The translations under genes and the position numbers were made by a program. Below, piece by piece: positions 39,708 to 53,500 of a stretch of DNA of 64,000 nt; position 1 is the first letter of the stretch, and each line of letters opens with the position of its first letter. The notes under the pieces were generated by a model. The model worked only from the letters and a program-made list of their open reading frames with translations. It did not search any database and had not been told where the DNA came from. Location of the stretch: NCBI GenBank assembly GCA_023853785.1, contig JAJIRX010000738.1, forward strand, positions 62,001 through 126,000. The letters run 5' to 3'. This stretch comes from Psilocybe azurescens. Taxonomy: Eukaryota; Basidiomycota; Agaricomycetes; Agaricales; Agrocybaceae.

Positions 39708-42700
39708 ATGTGGTCCAAATTCACCAATGCCCTGAAGGGTAACAATGCTCAGTCTGCGAAGGAAGAGCAGTCAGCGTCGCAGGGCGGTGAAGTCCTTACC
39801 AAAGTCTACGAGAAACACCCAAATCTTTCCATGTTTCAAACCAATGAATCTGGCGTCGTCGAGTCGTCTGATCCTCCAAGCTCTCCATCTGTACACAACA
39901 AACGAAACATGTTCAAACGGATGTCCAAAGCCGCACTCAAAGACGATGCAGAGGTACCTCAAACACCATCGTTCAATGCGCCACCCGCCGTTTCAAAAAA
40001 AAGTAAGAGATCAAAACGAGTCTTATCGTAATGGAAATGGTATGTGCTGCAGCCCAATTCTACTGTACTTACGCTTAACGCACATATCTATCTTGTTTGT
40101 AGGTTCTCAACTTTCGCTTAATGCTCTTACAGCCGGAAGCAGCGTCTTCATCTTCCCAAAACATGCCACGGCGGTCATCGTTTGATATGCTCCGTCCATC
40201 ACCTCCTGCCCACCAAGATACCATGAGATCCGTCAAAGACTCAAAGCGTCGTCCGTCAATGGACTTTTTGCGACAGGAAGCTCCTCAGCCTTCTCAAGAG
40301 CATGCTGGAACATCGGACCCGCAAGCCGAATACGACTTTGCTGCTCTGGGACCGGAAAGATTTAACTCTAAGAGATCCATTCTTCGCGACCCAAACACAC
40401 CGGGCACTGGCCAAAACGTCCGATTTTTCCCTCGAGACGCATTCAAAGTTATTACACCTGACCACTCTCTTAGCACGGAGCTTCAAACTAAGCCACAACC
40501 GCCCCTTCCTAAGGACGAAACTCCATTCCTTGACCGTCTTGCCCAAGCCAATGCCCCTGAGTCAAGTTCAGTGACACGTTCTTCATCCGCGTCAAAATCG
40601 AGGCCGACTGTGGCAGAAATATTCTCGCCTCTTGGTGCTCAGGAAAGTTCTATACCCAAAGGCGAAAGCTCTGACATGTCCCTATCGTTCTCACACCATA
40701 TTGTTGGAGCCAACGACAATTCCAACCTCTTCGATGTCTCGCAGCAACTGGACATACCTTCCTTCCCTCCGCCTGGTCTTGGATTCGATGTCAATGCCCC
40801 GATATTCGACTCGAATTCTCTGGATATATCAACTGTTGAGACCAGCGATTTATTGAGAAACACCGGCCCTGATGGCTTTCCCCAGCCAAATGACATCGAC
40901 ACCTCACAGGTCTAGTGACTCAAATGGGAAAGGAAAGGAAATCGCTATCGAAGACTCGCTCAATGAAAATATCGGGGCCTGCGGTGCCATCTCCCGAAGT
41001 TGTCGATGAGGCCGTATTCCATTCGAGGGAAAAGTCACCCAAATTACCGCCACCACTTCACGAGCGCAGTCAATCTTTCAGTCTAGGGCATACATTGTAT
41101 TATTCGATGGGACACACGGGCAGCGATACGAAGTCGTCAATGGTCGAAAGTGAAGCTGCCTATCCTTCCAGCGATCTGAAGCCTGATAGCCTCAACTCAT
41201 CGTCGACTGGTCCGTCGCCGCCGAAGAAGACTCGGGGTCGGGCTATGAGTGACACCGTTTTCCAGTCAATGCTTCGTTCCTCTCCCAAAGCCATTGTGCC
41301 AGAGGCAGATATCAACGACGAATCTAGCACAGGGCTGGTCGTTTATTCTGGGGGTTCTTCTGAGCCCGACCCCTTCAGCGCCAATGCGAATACTTATTAC
41401 ACTCCACAAACCATGATTCCTGCGACACCGCCCAGGGGAATGGCCAAGCATAATAGGAAGACATCGAAAGAAGAGAACCTCATCATCTCTTTGCAGACGC
41501 AGCTGTCTATGCGCACCGAACTCTGCGCGCAATATGAAGCCGATCTGAAAGCCCGGGATGAGCTGGTGGAGCTTCTGAGTAAGAAGCTCTCTGACTCTGA
41601 GAAGGACGATGCTAGGAAAAGAACGCCCTTCGGTCGTGGAAGAAGAAGGTCCAGGAGTTGGAGAAAGCGTGTCGTCAGTTGGAAGAGGCCGTCGAGGACT
41701 CGAGGCAGGAGAGCATGGAACGGAGTGTGATGGATGAAGCGAGCGGAGAGGCGCTGCGGATGCTGCATCGACGGATCGCAAGTCTGGAAGGAGAGAAACA
41801 GGATTGGGAGCGGAGGGAGCATGCTTTGCAAGAGGAGGTAGAGACTTTGGAGGTATTGGTCAAAGAGCGCAGCGAGGATGTGCAGAACCTCAAGGAGAAC
41901 TTGTGGACACGAGATGAAAGCGAGAGGGAGCTTAAGGAGGGCATCAGAGAGGCGAAGGAGCAGATCGAAATGATGGGCAACATTAGTATGGGCGCGTTTG
42001 ATGAGGAGGAGCTGAGGAGGCTTCTAATGGAGAAGGACCAGAAGACCAGTGAGGAGACGCACCGCTTCCGGACTATGGAATTCGCTTTGAAGCAGGAGCT
42101 GGAGGAGCTGAAGCTCAAGTACGAAGGCCTCGAGGTACAGAAAGCGAGCTGGGAGGAGCAGTTGGAGGAGCTCAAGAAGCAGCAGAAGACACGTGAGGAG
42201 GAATTCGCGACGCTCAAGACCGAGTTGGAGGCTCAATGGGAACACACGGAGAAAGCCACCGACAAGATTCTCCTTCTGGAACGGGAGAAGACTGAACTTG
42301 GGGAGGAACGCGATGCAGCCAGGGCTGATTTCTCAGAGTTGGAGGCTAAGGTATCGAACATGGAGGTGGAGTGGAACGAAAGCGAGAACAAGCGCAACGA
42401 GCTCGAGGGAGAGCTTCAAGAAGTCGTGGAACCTCAAGGATTTGCTTGAGAAGGACCGTGAAGAGGTGTGTTTTATGATTCGTTTTTATTTTTATTCTGT
42501 GCTGAGGATGTGTTCCCTTTTCATAGCTTGAGGACGCTTTGCACCATGAGCAAAAGCAGACAGACAGTCTGACGCAAGGTCTACAAGAGCGTGACAGTCG
42601 CATCTCTGAGCTTGAGCAGGAGCATCTGTTCGCCAAAGAGAACATAGCACGCCTGGAAGAAAATATCCGCCAAAGAGACGAGGAGATTTCCCAATATACT

Positions 42701-43770
42701 CAACGCGTGGTCGAACGAGAGTCGGAGCTTGAGCGTCTCCGAGAAGAGATGAGCTCGCTGAAACGTGAGCATCACAGACTCGTCAGCGAGCAGAACCGGG
42801 CTCTCCAGGACGTGGCTGGACAGCAAAGCGAGTCGAAAACTCGGATGGAGGAACTCATCAAGGCAAAGGCCGAGGCAGATGTTGATATCAAAGCTTTCAA
42901 AGACAAGGTCACTATTCTCAGGGAGAGGTCGAGCGCCTTAGACGACAGGTGCACGTTCTGCAACAAGAAAGCGCTGACAAGGAGGTCAAGATTGTTCAGG
43001 CTGTTAAGCAACATAGCCAGGACAAGGAAGACCTCGCTGGCCTCAACATCGCCTTGGATTCCAAACAACAAGAACTCGAACTGGTATGTTTTTCTGCTTT
43101 TGTTACCATCTCGCTCGTTATTGATCAATTTTTTTTTACCTATAAAGCTCAAACGGAAGTTCAACTTACGTGGTACTGCTGGCAGTACCCCTGCTCAGCC
43201 AACCAAAGCCGCCCACCACCGTCGAGATTCTTCGATATTCAGTGCTACTCCAGTTTCTCGCCCCCTTCAGCTATGTCGGAATCTGGGACAGATGCCGGAG
43301 GTTCAACGATAAAGAAAAAGACCTCTGTAGAGACACCACAGTTGTCTTCAACCAAAATCGCTGCCCTCGGCAAGAGTACGCGTATTAATGCCAACGGTGC
43401 CTCGTCTGCCTCTTCATCAGCGATTAAAACTGTACGCGCTGGAGTGGATGATTCTATGGGACCACCACCCCTCAAATCACGTCCGTCCATAGGTGGCACG
43501 CCGACGCCGACGGGCCGTCTCTCGTCGTTATCGCGATCGTCTTCAGCGAAAGCGGCGCCAACAGCACCGACGCATACCCCACATCGACGCCTATCCTCTG
43601 TCACTTCTGATCATGGGCAGACGAAGTCAAAGATAGGCAGAGGCGGAGTGTTGGCCAGCCCTGCGTTGTCTGTCGCTGAGCAGGACGAGAAGGAGAATGT
43701 CGATTCTACCCCGTCTTCGGCGAGGGAGACGGAGTTTGATACCCAGTGCTGGATGATGGACGATAGTTGA
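39708..43770 (+). CDS. Large coiled-coil protein, cytoskeleton/spindle-pole type
   Basis: Starts MWSKFTNALKGNNAQ at 39708. The N-terminal third is Ser/Pro-rich and disordered. It holds MFKRMSKAALKDD, RRSSFDMLRPSPP and SILRDPNTPGTGQNVRFF. From about 41.45 to 43.1 kb comes a nearly unbroken coiled coil (KKKVQELEKACRQLEE, LKQELEELKLKYEGLE, LERLREEMSSLKREHHRL). The tail is basic, Ser/Thr/Pro-rich and ends in WMMDDS. Introns near 40.0-40.1, 42.47-42.53 and 43.08-43.15 kb. The layout resembles microtubule-organising scaffold proteins, but I do not recognise the family. Six one-base frame breaks, none with stops nearby: 40909-40910, 40974-40977, 41617-41620 (A4), about 42427-42430, about 42917-42920, and 43261-43265 (C5). 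Together they suggest sequence error in one real gene. Confidence 0.7.
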
Positions 43771-44857
43771 TCTTTTTCTTCGAAGGTTTTTTCTTTTTTC
43801 ATGTTCTCGTATATTCTTCCTAATCTATCGACCCTGTGATTTGTTCATCCATTGCTTTCTTTTGCTTTCCTCCTTCCTCTTCCTCTCTCTCTCTCCCTCC
43901 CACTTCCTTTTTCGAAGTTTTGTTCTCGTTGTCGAAATGTTTTTGTGTAATTTGCTATCAAGCTACTCTGCTTCTGCTTTATCAGCATTTCTAGGCTCGC
44001 TCATGCATATGTTTATTACGCATCCTCTTCCATGATATGTATGCTATGAACACTCGTCATCCATCGGTAGACATGTACTCTAGGTAGTGCTATAGTAGCC
44101 GCGACTTGACCTGGTCGAACATATTTCGTACCAGTACAAACCTACTGAAGCAATCCACACCCCGTTTTCCATTCTGACTCTAAGCCTCAAGGGAGTTATA
44201 GCACACTGCGGGCCGGTGGGCCGGTGGCAAACGACACTTTGATAAGGATAATGCACATTCACTTACAGCTTTTTAAAAATTAGGAGAGACGTTTGGCTGC
44301 CATGATATCTATCGCCCAGAGCTCTCACACAGGCACAAATTGCAACAACAGGGAGTGGCTGGCCTTATCCTGCCTTGATCACATTCTTAATTCTTTTTTT
44401 TTTTTTTTTTTTTTTTGAATTTCCAGGCTGTCCAAGACCCTGGGCATCAAAAGTTGCACGAGATAAGCCACAAACCCGGGGTATTATGTACATAGACAGA
44501 GTATATCTCGCTACGAGTAGCAGTATTAATAGCGCTCCTAGGCATTATCAGACGGTTTGTGGCAAAAGAGAGGAGAGGAGAAGAAGGACCGAGTGACCTT
44601 CAGTGATTGAGTTAAAAATAAGAAAATTTGAGTTCGGCTTGTGCTATTTTCGATCGCGACTTGAATACGACCATGCGGGCGTGGTACGAATGGCCCATTT
44701 GTATACCCGTGAAAGATTGGCTCCCGCTGATTGCTCCAGAGTGCTCCGACTTTCTTCCCCTCAGCTTGTCGACGAACCCCATATTGACGAGCGTTGGTCC
44801 CAGTTAGCCCGTTGCTTCGCATCCTTCACCTTGAAGTGCCCTTTTTCGAGCCCAACG
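43771..44857. other. Intergenic with pyrimidine tract and T23 run
   Basis: 1.1 kb. A polypyrimidine tract lies at about 43858-43915 (3' UTR of the coiled-coil gene). A run of 23 T lies at 44394-44416 and could be the tail of a reversed retroposed copy; no body or target duplication was found. The permease promoter lies at the right end. Confidence 0.5.
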
Positions 44858-47595
44858 ATGTCCGACGCTGGAGACAAAAAGCAGCTATCCTTCGAAACTG
44901 CCAATGATGATGATAAGGAGCTTGTAGCCTTGGGCTATAAGCCTTCGTTCAAGCGAGAGTTCACGAATCTGGCGACGGTATGCTGAATTTTATCTGTATG
45001 GCAGTTTTCTCGACGTGTTTCTGAAGTTTGAATGCAAACCTTTATAGATCAGCTTTGCGTTCAGTATCATGGTGAGGGAATTGAGCTGCTGTTTGACACA
45101 ATCTGTCGACTGACTTGCTTTTGCAGGGGTTATGTTCCAGTATCTCGACGACTTTCAACACTCCTCTCCTTCTTGGTGGACCCGCTTCTGTATGACTGTC
45201 TATATCAAGCAATAATTTCCTAATCACTTCTTCCAGGTGGTATGGTGCTGGATTCTTGGTGCTTCTATGTGCTTTACCCTCGGTGCCAGTATTGCGGAAA
45301 TCGTTAGTGCATATCCCACTTGTGGTGGATTGTACGTCTATGTCATTTTGTAGAACACTGCCTAGGGCTGACTGTTTTTCTTCAGATATACTGCTTCTGC
45401 ACAGCTGGTCCCGGCGCAATACCGAGCAAAGGTGAGTTATAACAATTGTTCTGGAGAAGTCGTGCTGATGGCTATCTCAGGTTGGATGGCTAGTAGGATG
45501 GCTCAACATTCTTGGTGCGTTCCTCATTCTACGTCGGTTAGTCTCTTCAGCGCTCAACTAGACTGTTATACAGGTCAGATTGCTGGTATTTCTTCAACTG
45601 AGTTTGGCTTGGCCAACATGATCCTCGCCGCCGTCAGTGTGGGCAGGGTACGTTTTGGGACCAAATGTAAAAATAACTATGACCTCATGCAAATCTCTTT
45701 TTCTTTGCTCAGAATGGCAACTTTGAAATCACGCAGGTAAGTTCGAACGGGCAATACTGCTGAGAAGGTGTTATTTACAAGTGGAATCTCTAAGGGCAAG
45801 ACCGTTGGCCTCTTTGCTGGGCTTCTCGTCGTGCATGGCCTGCTCAACTCGGTGGCGACACGGTATCTGGCACGCATGACGAAAGGTTTCGTTTTTGTCA
45901 ATCTTGGAGCTACTTTCAGTAAGTCATTCACAGTTTCATTAGTCCCTTCAATTTAAGACTATTACCAGTCATCATCGTTGTGCTGTTGGCAAAGACACCA
46001 CGTTCGGAGATGCACCCTGCCAATTATGTCTTTGGATCTGCGGGTATCATCAATCAGGCAGAGGGTTGGAATACTGGCATTGCTTTCCTGTTCGGTCTTC
46101 TGTCAGTACAATGGACGGTCAGTAGCTTCCAATGCATTAAGTCTAAAATCTTTACTCACTCATACTATTATCCAGATGACGGTACGCTTTTCTATCCATG
46201 TGTGTATAATGATCGAATCTAACATTTTGGTAGGACTATGATGCTACCGCCCATATCTCGTGAGTGATATCCACTTACTTGCTTCTATACACGTGCCTTT
46301 TACTCAGTCGACTCCTGTTTTTATCAGCGAGGAAGTTCAACGCGCAGCATACGCAGGTATGAACGAACTTCATTGCTTTCTCGACGAGACTTATATTCTG
46401 CGCACTAGCCCCATCGGCCATCTTCATTGCTGGTAAGCTCATGTCAAATTTGTGTAGTGTGCTTTCTTGTGTAGACGCGTTTTGCAGTCATTGGTACTGG
46501 GCTTATCGGGTGGCTTTTGAACATCGTGCTCATTCTATGTTCTGGTCCTCTGTGAGTCTCTTTTCAAGATTCCTTAAATTTATGCTTTACTTAAATTTTT
46601 TCACAGTGAAAATCTCCCAGGACCTTCCAACTCGGCCGTCCTGGAGGTACTAAATCCACACAACACAAAGGAATCAATTGGCTGATTTTGTTTTAGATCC
46701 TTTACCTCCGATGCGGCAAAGCTGGTGCTCTTTTCATTTGGGTGAGTTACGCGTATAGTCCCTTGTAGTACTTCGTGTATAAACAATTCTTTTCAGGCTT
46801 TCGTTTGCATTACTGCATTCTTTGTCGTGCAAACGGCTCTTCACGCTGCGTCGAGGACTCTTTATGCATTTAGTCGCGATCATGGTATGCATTTGTTCAG
46901 CTGATTTGTTCTCATACTTCACACTCTGATTCTTGGTGCTGGCAAAAGGGCTTCCCGATGCTGGTTACTTTGGCAGAAACTCAAAACGGACACAAACACC
47001 TCTGCGTGCAATCTGGTTGACGACCTTTGTCAGCATTCTTCCTGGTCTACTTGATCTTGCTAGCCCCATCGCTGCCAACGCTATCTTTTCCTTGACAGCC
47101 ATGGCTCTTGATCTCAGCTATGTGATCCCCATCTTCTGCAGACGGATATTCCAAGACCACCCGGATGTCATGTTTAAACCTGGACCTTTCTATATGGGCA
47201 AAGGCTGGCTGGGAATTACCTGCAATATAATTTGCATCTGTTGGACGCTCTTCATTTGCGTCATCTTTTCACTACCGACTGTGAGACCTGTTACTGGAGA
47301 TAATATGAACTACGCATCCGTAAGTCCTACCAGTATTTCTGCTTTACTGAAAGTGGCCTCATTGTAACCCAGGTCATCACAATTGGTGTGATCTTCCTAG
47401 CCTCGTACGATTTCCCTTTACATCTATACAACCATAACATTGCTAACGATATGGTTTCTTAGGATCTGGTACATCCTAGGCGCTCGCAAGCATTACACCG
47501 GACCCAAATCAAATCTTCACGACGATAGCGTGGAAGCCATCACCCAAGGCTCATCCACCAGCGACTCAGACTACGACACGAAGACCCAAGCCTAG
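44858..47595 (+). CDS. Amino-acid/GABA permease (APC family)
   Basis: Plasma-membrane amino-acid or GABA/choline transporter of the APC superfamily (UGA4-like). Starts MSDAGDKKQLSFETANDDDK at 44858 and ends DYDTKTQA-stop at 47595. About 14 short introns; the exons I joined keep frame. Motifs: LGYKPSFKREFTNLATISFAF at the N-terminus, FNTPLLLGGPASVVWCWILG, EIVSAYPTCGGLYTASAQL, VGWLVGWLNILGQIAGISS, MTDYDATAHISEEVQRA (the signature segment of the family), GTGLIGWLLNIVLILCSGP, AASRTLYAFSRDHGLPDAGY and WYILGARKHYTGPK near the end. About 12 membrane spans are expected and the hydrophobic blocks fit that. Transport substrate cannot be told from sequence. The N-terminal acidic cytosolic stretch and C-terminal Ser/Thr-rich tail are typical sites for regulation. 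The frame is intact, unlike most of its neighbours. Confidence 0.9.
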
Positions 47596-50500
47596 AACAC
47601 ATTCTATGCTTCGAGTCTTTATATTACAAAACTTCAATCATGACCCTTCACCCCTTGGGGAATATTTATATCATGCTGCTTTCGAAATTATTTTTGCACC
47701 TCCGTTGACTATTATGCCATACACCTGACACTAGTACTTAGTAACATTGTTCTCTTCTGTTCTCTTTGTATACCGCCTGCAGTCTTACGGAAATATATTG
47801 GTATCGTGAAATAATTACCACTTTTCAATTCAGAAGTGCACGATTAACCCCAGGGAGGAACAGTCATTGCAGATACACGTGTGTAAGTCGGTATTTTATA
47901 ATTGAAGGCATACATAATGTGTTTTCGCATGTAAGTACCTCTCGCCACCTCGAGGCGCTGTGTTATCGGCGGTGGGAAATCGCGAACGACAAACAAGCAC
48001 AATGCTGGATTTTTCTTGCTCAGTTCTTCTTTGACCGCATACCATCAGGACTTGATGCGATTGCAATCAACACGAATGACCCTGGCCCCCGTCAGCAACT
48101 GCCTGCCCTTCCACACTTCGCGACATCGAAGAACGTTCGTCATGGCTAACTCCTGCCGACTTCAAACCTTGAGCCCTCATGAAACACCGGAATTACTTCG
48201 ACATTTCTGCCGTGAATGTTTAGTGCTGCCAATGTTTTGGTTCCAATGTCAAATGCCAGCTGGACAATGGATGATCTCGACTACATTGAGATGATTTACG
48301 TTTGACCTGCCGGTATCTCTGCGAGGAGTATTATCACCCCTCTGAAGAAATTCGTTGGCTATCTCAAGGGGTCATGACAGTGGCTTGTGAGCATCATTAA
48401 CATGTATGCAATATTTCTTCGTGGTGGCAATTGGGGAACTATCTCGTTTAATGTAATGTTCGAGGGTAACCAAGGGGTAACGCGCTAAATTGGAAGATAT
48501 CGTACGATATTACGCAGAGGAATTGCAGTAGCTTGCGTGGCTTTTCAGTTTCTTTCGATTTCTCTTAGCTTTGAGATTTCCACTGTCTCAGTCCTGGCTC
48601 AGTCTGGTCGTGATTGACGAAGCACAGACTAGTAAAAGACCATCATAGGCCTGCTTTTGGTCGAGGCTTGCCGAGTACTTCGTGCTTTATGCATCTGGTT
48701 TCGACTCTCCTCGAATTTTGAATACCAGTGTATTTGAAGATCAAAAGCTTGGGTTCAACTATCATTGACTGTTTCTCTCTTTCATAACCGGTGTGGCTCC
48801 ATCATGTGAGCATCCAGGCTTCAGTCTTCCTGCTTGGTTTGCCTTAGCTTGGCCTATGCACTATGCCTTCTGCGCATTGGCAGAATCCTGGAGGCCTTGT
48901 GGCACCTCGGATCTTCGCCCCGGAACAACAGCCCCATTGACTCCCTTCCATCTCGTACCATTGAGCCCCCAGCCTTATATTCTTCTCGCTCATGCTCCTC
49001 GGCAACAGCAACTCTGCAGAATTATTTGCGAAGGCGGAGCGCGCGTCTTCACTCCCCTTCTTTGTGCTGGTACATATACCTACTAACTCATGTCATTCCC
49101 CTCGCACTAGGTGTCGATAAGGCGATCTGAACATAGTCGGGTACTTATGAATGTTGAGCCATCTTGGGACGCTCTTGAGACGCCTCTCGAGACCTCGGGA
49201 CTTGATACATGGACCTTTTCCCTCCACCCGGAGCGATGATCGTTTGTTATCGTCACTGTAGTACGAGGGGCTGTTATACCTGCAATAGCTTCTTTCCCCA
49301 CAATCTAGGTCGAGCTAGTACTACCTCCACTCGCTTCCTCAATATTCCCGGCGTATCGTCCTGTCTATGTCCATCAATCTCGATTATTGTCGTGCATCAC
49401 GCTACTTCATGCCAATGTGACATATATCTTCGGGCGATAACAGGTGATTACCTCTGATGCCGATGTTTTAAATATTTAATACCGGAAATCCCTGGTCACG
49501 GAGACTGCGTTGAGGTGATTTAGATCCATGTATCCCAAACGTATCCTAATACTGAAACGTTTAGATATGGCTGGCTCATAAGGTATCTTACGGGCAATCC
49601 AGTGAATGAGGAACGACTCATAGCTTCGTTTCCAGCGCTTACTTGTAGCCACCTGGCATCTTCAAGACCAAAGACTACTCGCGATATCTTACGATATTAT
49701 TGACATCCCTTTCATGAAAGGGCGAACTATCTTTAGATACCGTTGGTCGTTATTAATACGTGTCTTTTAGGCATTTATAAGCCAGTGGTCTCCAATGGAA
49801 AACAAAAAATGGCCACTTTCTCGGAGAAGCCGTCTTCGTTGTGTTTATTATTTGACTGCATACAATAAAATATGAATCAAAGCAACTTCCCGCGATTCTG
49901 TTCTCCACATTAACCCAGCGCAGAGGTACTGCTGTTGATGAGATAAAGGAAGTTCGGTCCGAATTGGAAAATATCAAACGACACGGTGGCCTCGGTTCGC
50001 CCATGGATAAGTCAGGCAACTGCATGATGCGTTGAGCATGACCGTGCTTCAGTTCCTTTCTACTTTGGTTTGCCTTCTCTGGAATAAAAGCATACGCCCC
50101 TGCACCCCAGGGGCAGGATAGTGGCACTGGACGGCCTCCGAGTCCAGCCAGGACCACTGATGACCATTGGATGGCCAAGTCCCCCCATGTTGATAACTGC
50201 TGGCTGGACCGCGACTGGATAAAGAATGTTTATCACACATATTGCCCTGTCTGCTGATTCTCGAAGCTTCTTCTACATATCCAATTTGTGTAATGCTCGC
50301 TTCGACGACATTAAATTCCATATTGAACACCATGTAGACTTGTGTGTTCCCTCAAGCCTACCTTTCCCGACGATGCTCAACGCTTGACGGCTGGTGCGCT
50401 GGCATTCGGAGAATACGTTATTGAGCCTTTAACGTCGTCTTGTTTAATTGATTCATCATCTGACAACCTCACATAAATATCTCCACCCGACAGAGGTTGG

Positions 50501-53500
50501 CATGCATTACTTAGAACTCGACTCAACCTCGTTTTTTCTGTAATAGCAGATACAGTGGAGTGCAACGAGGTCACCTTAAAAAAAGGACAATCGGCAGTGT
50601 GCGAAGCTCAAGGACCAAAATCGAATAATGGTATGCACTGTGTCCCTTAACTTGCCATGAGCGACCTTCGAAGTTCGAAGCCATGGATTTGACAGAATTC
50701 TTTACCAAGATCTGAGGAGAATTGCGTATCGGCGTTTGCCATTAAGTCCTTCAGCACGTTGCGTCGTACCTCGTCTCCAGATGATGATTTTCGTATATGC
50801 TGCTTTGGTGTAAAGAAGATGGCTCTTGAGCTGCGGCGTTGAAGAAAGTACTATGCTCGCTATTAAAGTAGACCGTCGTCGTCGATTCAATTTCGTTTGA
50901 GAAGCTGAACAGATAGACTTATTTGAAGGCACAGGCAGCCTTTCTTAGGCAATGTGGTTCCCAGTCAGCGGTACGCCACATTTCAAAATCATAGATTCTC
51001 CTAAAACAGAGCGTGACAACTTGAAGATATACATAAGTAGGCCATTGCCCGATGTAAAAATAAAATGAAATCTTAAAAGGGGGTATGTGTACAGGGAGAA
51101 TTTCTGATAAGGGGCAATCGCTTGCGAAGAGGGCGCAAATGAGAGGTCCGTGGGACATCCAGCCGGTGCTCTGATACTTCCATGCATATGATCTAGCAGA
51201 ACGGTTGATGTGAAAGGATTGGGGTTTGATTGGAGATGCTAGTATATCGTACTAACAGCATATCATGCAATCAGAAACAATTCTAAACAGAAGCAGATTG
51301 TTGTCCTACGGACCTGGTGACTGTACGTAGTATCCACTTCTCTTATGTGGGCATTGTGGGAGATGAGCTCTCTGTGGAGAAAACCAAACAACAGCATGGA
51401 GTGGAAGAGAGTGGGAGTGGGGAAGGAGTGCTAAAAATAGCTTACCCACGGTAATGGCAATCCGCAGCATGCCTTGAGTTTCAGTCGACGATCATTTTAT
51501 TACCACGAAGAGAAATTTAGGAGAGCGCTCAAAGAAAGATTGGCTGTAGCCTAGTATGAAATAAGGTCTCTGGGAAAGAGGTGAGGCTCCACAGTTAAAT
51601 GAAGTGGGGTAGAATTCTGCGGTTACTGTAGCAGTCTTTGGAACGTTTTTGACTATTGGGATTATTGCAGTACATAGTTAGTAAAGTGTGTAATTGTATT
51701 GCACCATATCGCGTTTCAACTGATTTGTACGAGTGCTCCTGATATCTTTGACAACTTACCGTCAATATTCTTCTTCCCGTTCGTAACATGTCAGGATGGG
51801 GTTGGATGATTATGGATGTTGCAGGGACAGTCACTTCCTAACGCATACCCAAAGAACATAAGCATCCGGCGACAGTGTCTCGGTAACTCAAGTATGAAAA
51901 ATGTAACAAGCGTACTGAGGGCGTGTCAACTCAATGATGGAGCAAGAAGGGCTCAAGGAGTTGCTGGGGTTGACCAGCCACGCCCCGAGCCTCTCGGAAC
52001 TGGAACCTGTGCAGTGTTGCGTCGACTGAATGTACACAATAGAGTGTCAAAAGTTCCTCTAAGGAGATCCGGTTATATTCTATGTTATCGTTGCAATCAC
52101 AAGCCGCAGTTACACAGGACGGACAAAATACCGAGCTTCGAGCCTGCCTTCAAAGCATTTAGCCTATGCTTTCGGTGCATACACCGCGACTGCAGATATA
52201 CCGTCTCCCAAAGAGCGGCGGAAATGTGACAAGGAGATAGACATTTCAACTTCGGTGCCCGGTAGATTAACATAAAATAGCCCATTCCATCTTCCAGGGC
52301 ATAGCCATTTAACGGGACGGGCATGAATAAACGCGATAGCATTAGATTGAGTGGTAAAGGGTTGTCGAAGTCCCGGAGGACGCATTCTTCGGGTTGGATG
52401 AATATGCTGCGTCGGTCATGCAGCTTGTTCGGATACAGTCACTCCTAAGCCTCCAGGAAGTCCTATGACGATGCTCTATGAGAACAGAGTGCCTGGATGG
52501 GTAGTGCCTAACGTCACCCGCGTATATTTATCTCCGAGTCCGATGAATTGCCACGAAAGAAATCAGGCCGTTAGGCAGGGTGTACTATTTATAGCCAGAA
52601 CCCTAGATAATGTGTGTGGTTTATGCCCCCGATGTGCTTGGCCGAGTTAAACTCCAGAAGCAGAATAGTAAGAAGGTGCATAGCAAGCTTACGGGAAGCC
52701 AGGATTCTCTTTTCCTGTCGGGGTTTAGATAGAGAGAGTGAGGCGAGGCGAACGCCCCTTAACAATCACAGGCCTGAGTGTTTAATTATAGCAGTCATGT
52801 TAACAGGTTAGAACTTGGAGTGCTAGAGCCGGCTTGTTGAAGCGCCGAAGGTTAAAGGCCACATTCTGAAGCGTATCGTTGCCAAGATACGCCAAGGATT
52901 GGACAGAAAGGGCAGCAAATAGGGGGAGAAAGGAGAGTCCAGGCTTTACTCTACTTCGTGAGCATGCTTTGGCAGACTGACTTTAATGGTCGATGCTTGT
53001 CCGACGCTGCCTGATCCTGCTCAATGACGTATATATGTATAATATAGCAACTCAAATTGATCTTTGGGAGAATAGAAATCACAGGGATTCATACGAAGAT
53101 CCATCACGCGACGTAAGGAGGGTGTGCCTTCTTGTGACTGGGCAAGTCAGGCCACGGGATACCTGTAGTGATATTTTACTGCTGACAGTAATCTCCAACA
53201 AATATATAAATCTGAACGGAAGAACTCGAAGGATGTGGAAGGAGTGCATTGCGGAAAGATGATAAAGCTATTGCTACAAAACAAGCGGTTATCCTTGATT
53301 AAAGTTAGATAGGCAAATCAGTGATCTCGAGGACCATGGAGGACCAGGGAACTCAAGGGAACATGCTCAAGAGGTGAACCTGTGATACATCCTGATTTAG
53401 ATAATTCAGCGTTTTCAGTCGGTATGCCGCGAGTGTGTACTTTGGGCTTGTGACTGTACAGAATCCAGACATATCCTTTCACCGCTCTATCCGTGCGCAT

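Noticed and set aside
41675..42217. 180-codon minus-strand frame opposite the coiled coil
   Set aside because: Ser/Leu-rich antisense of Glu/Lys codons; explained by the plus-strand gene.
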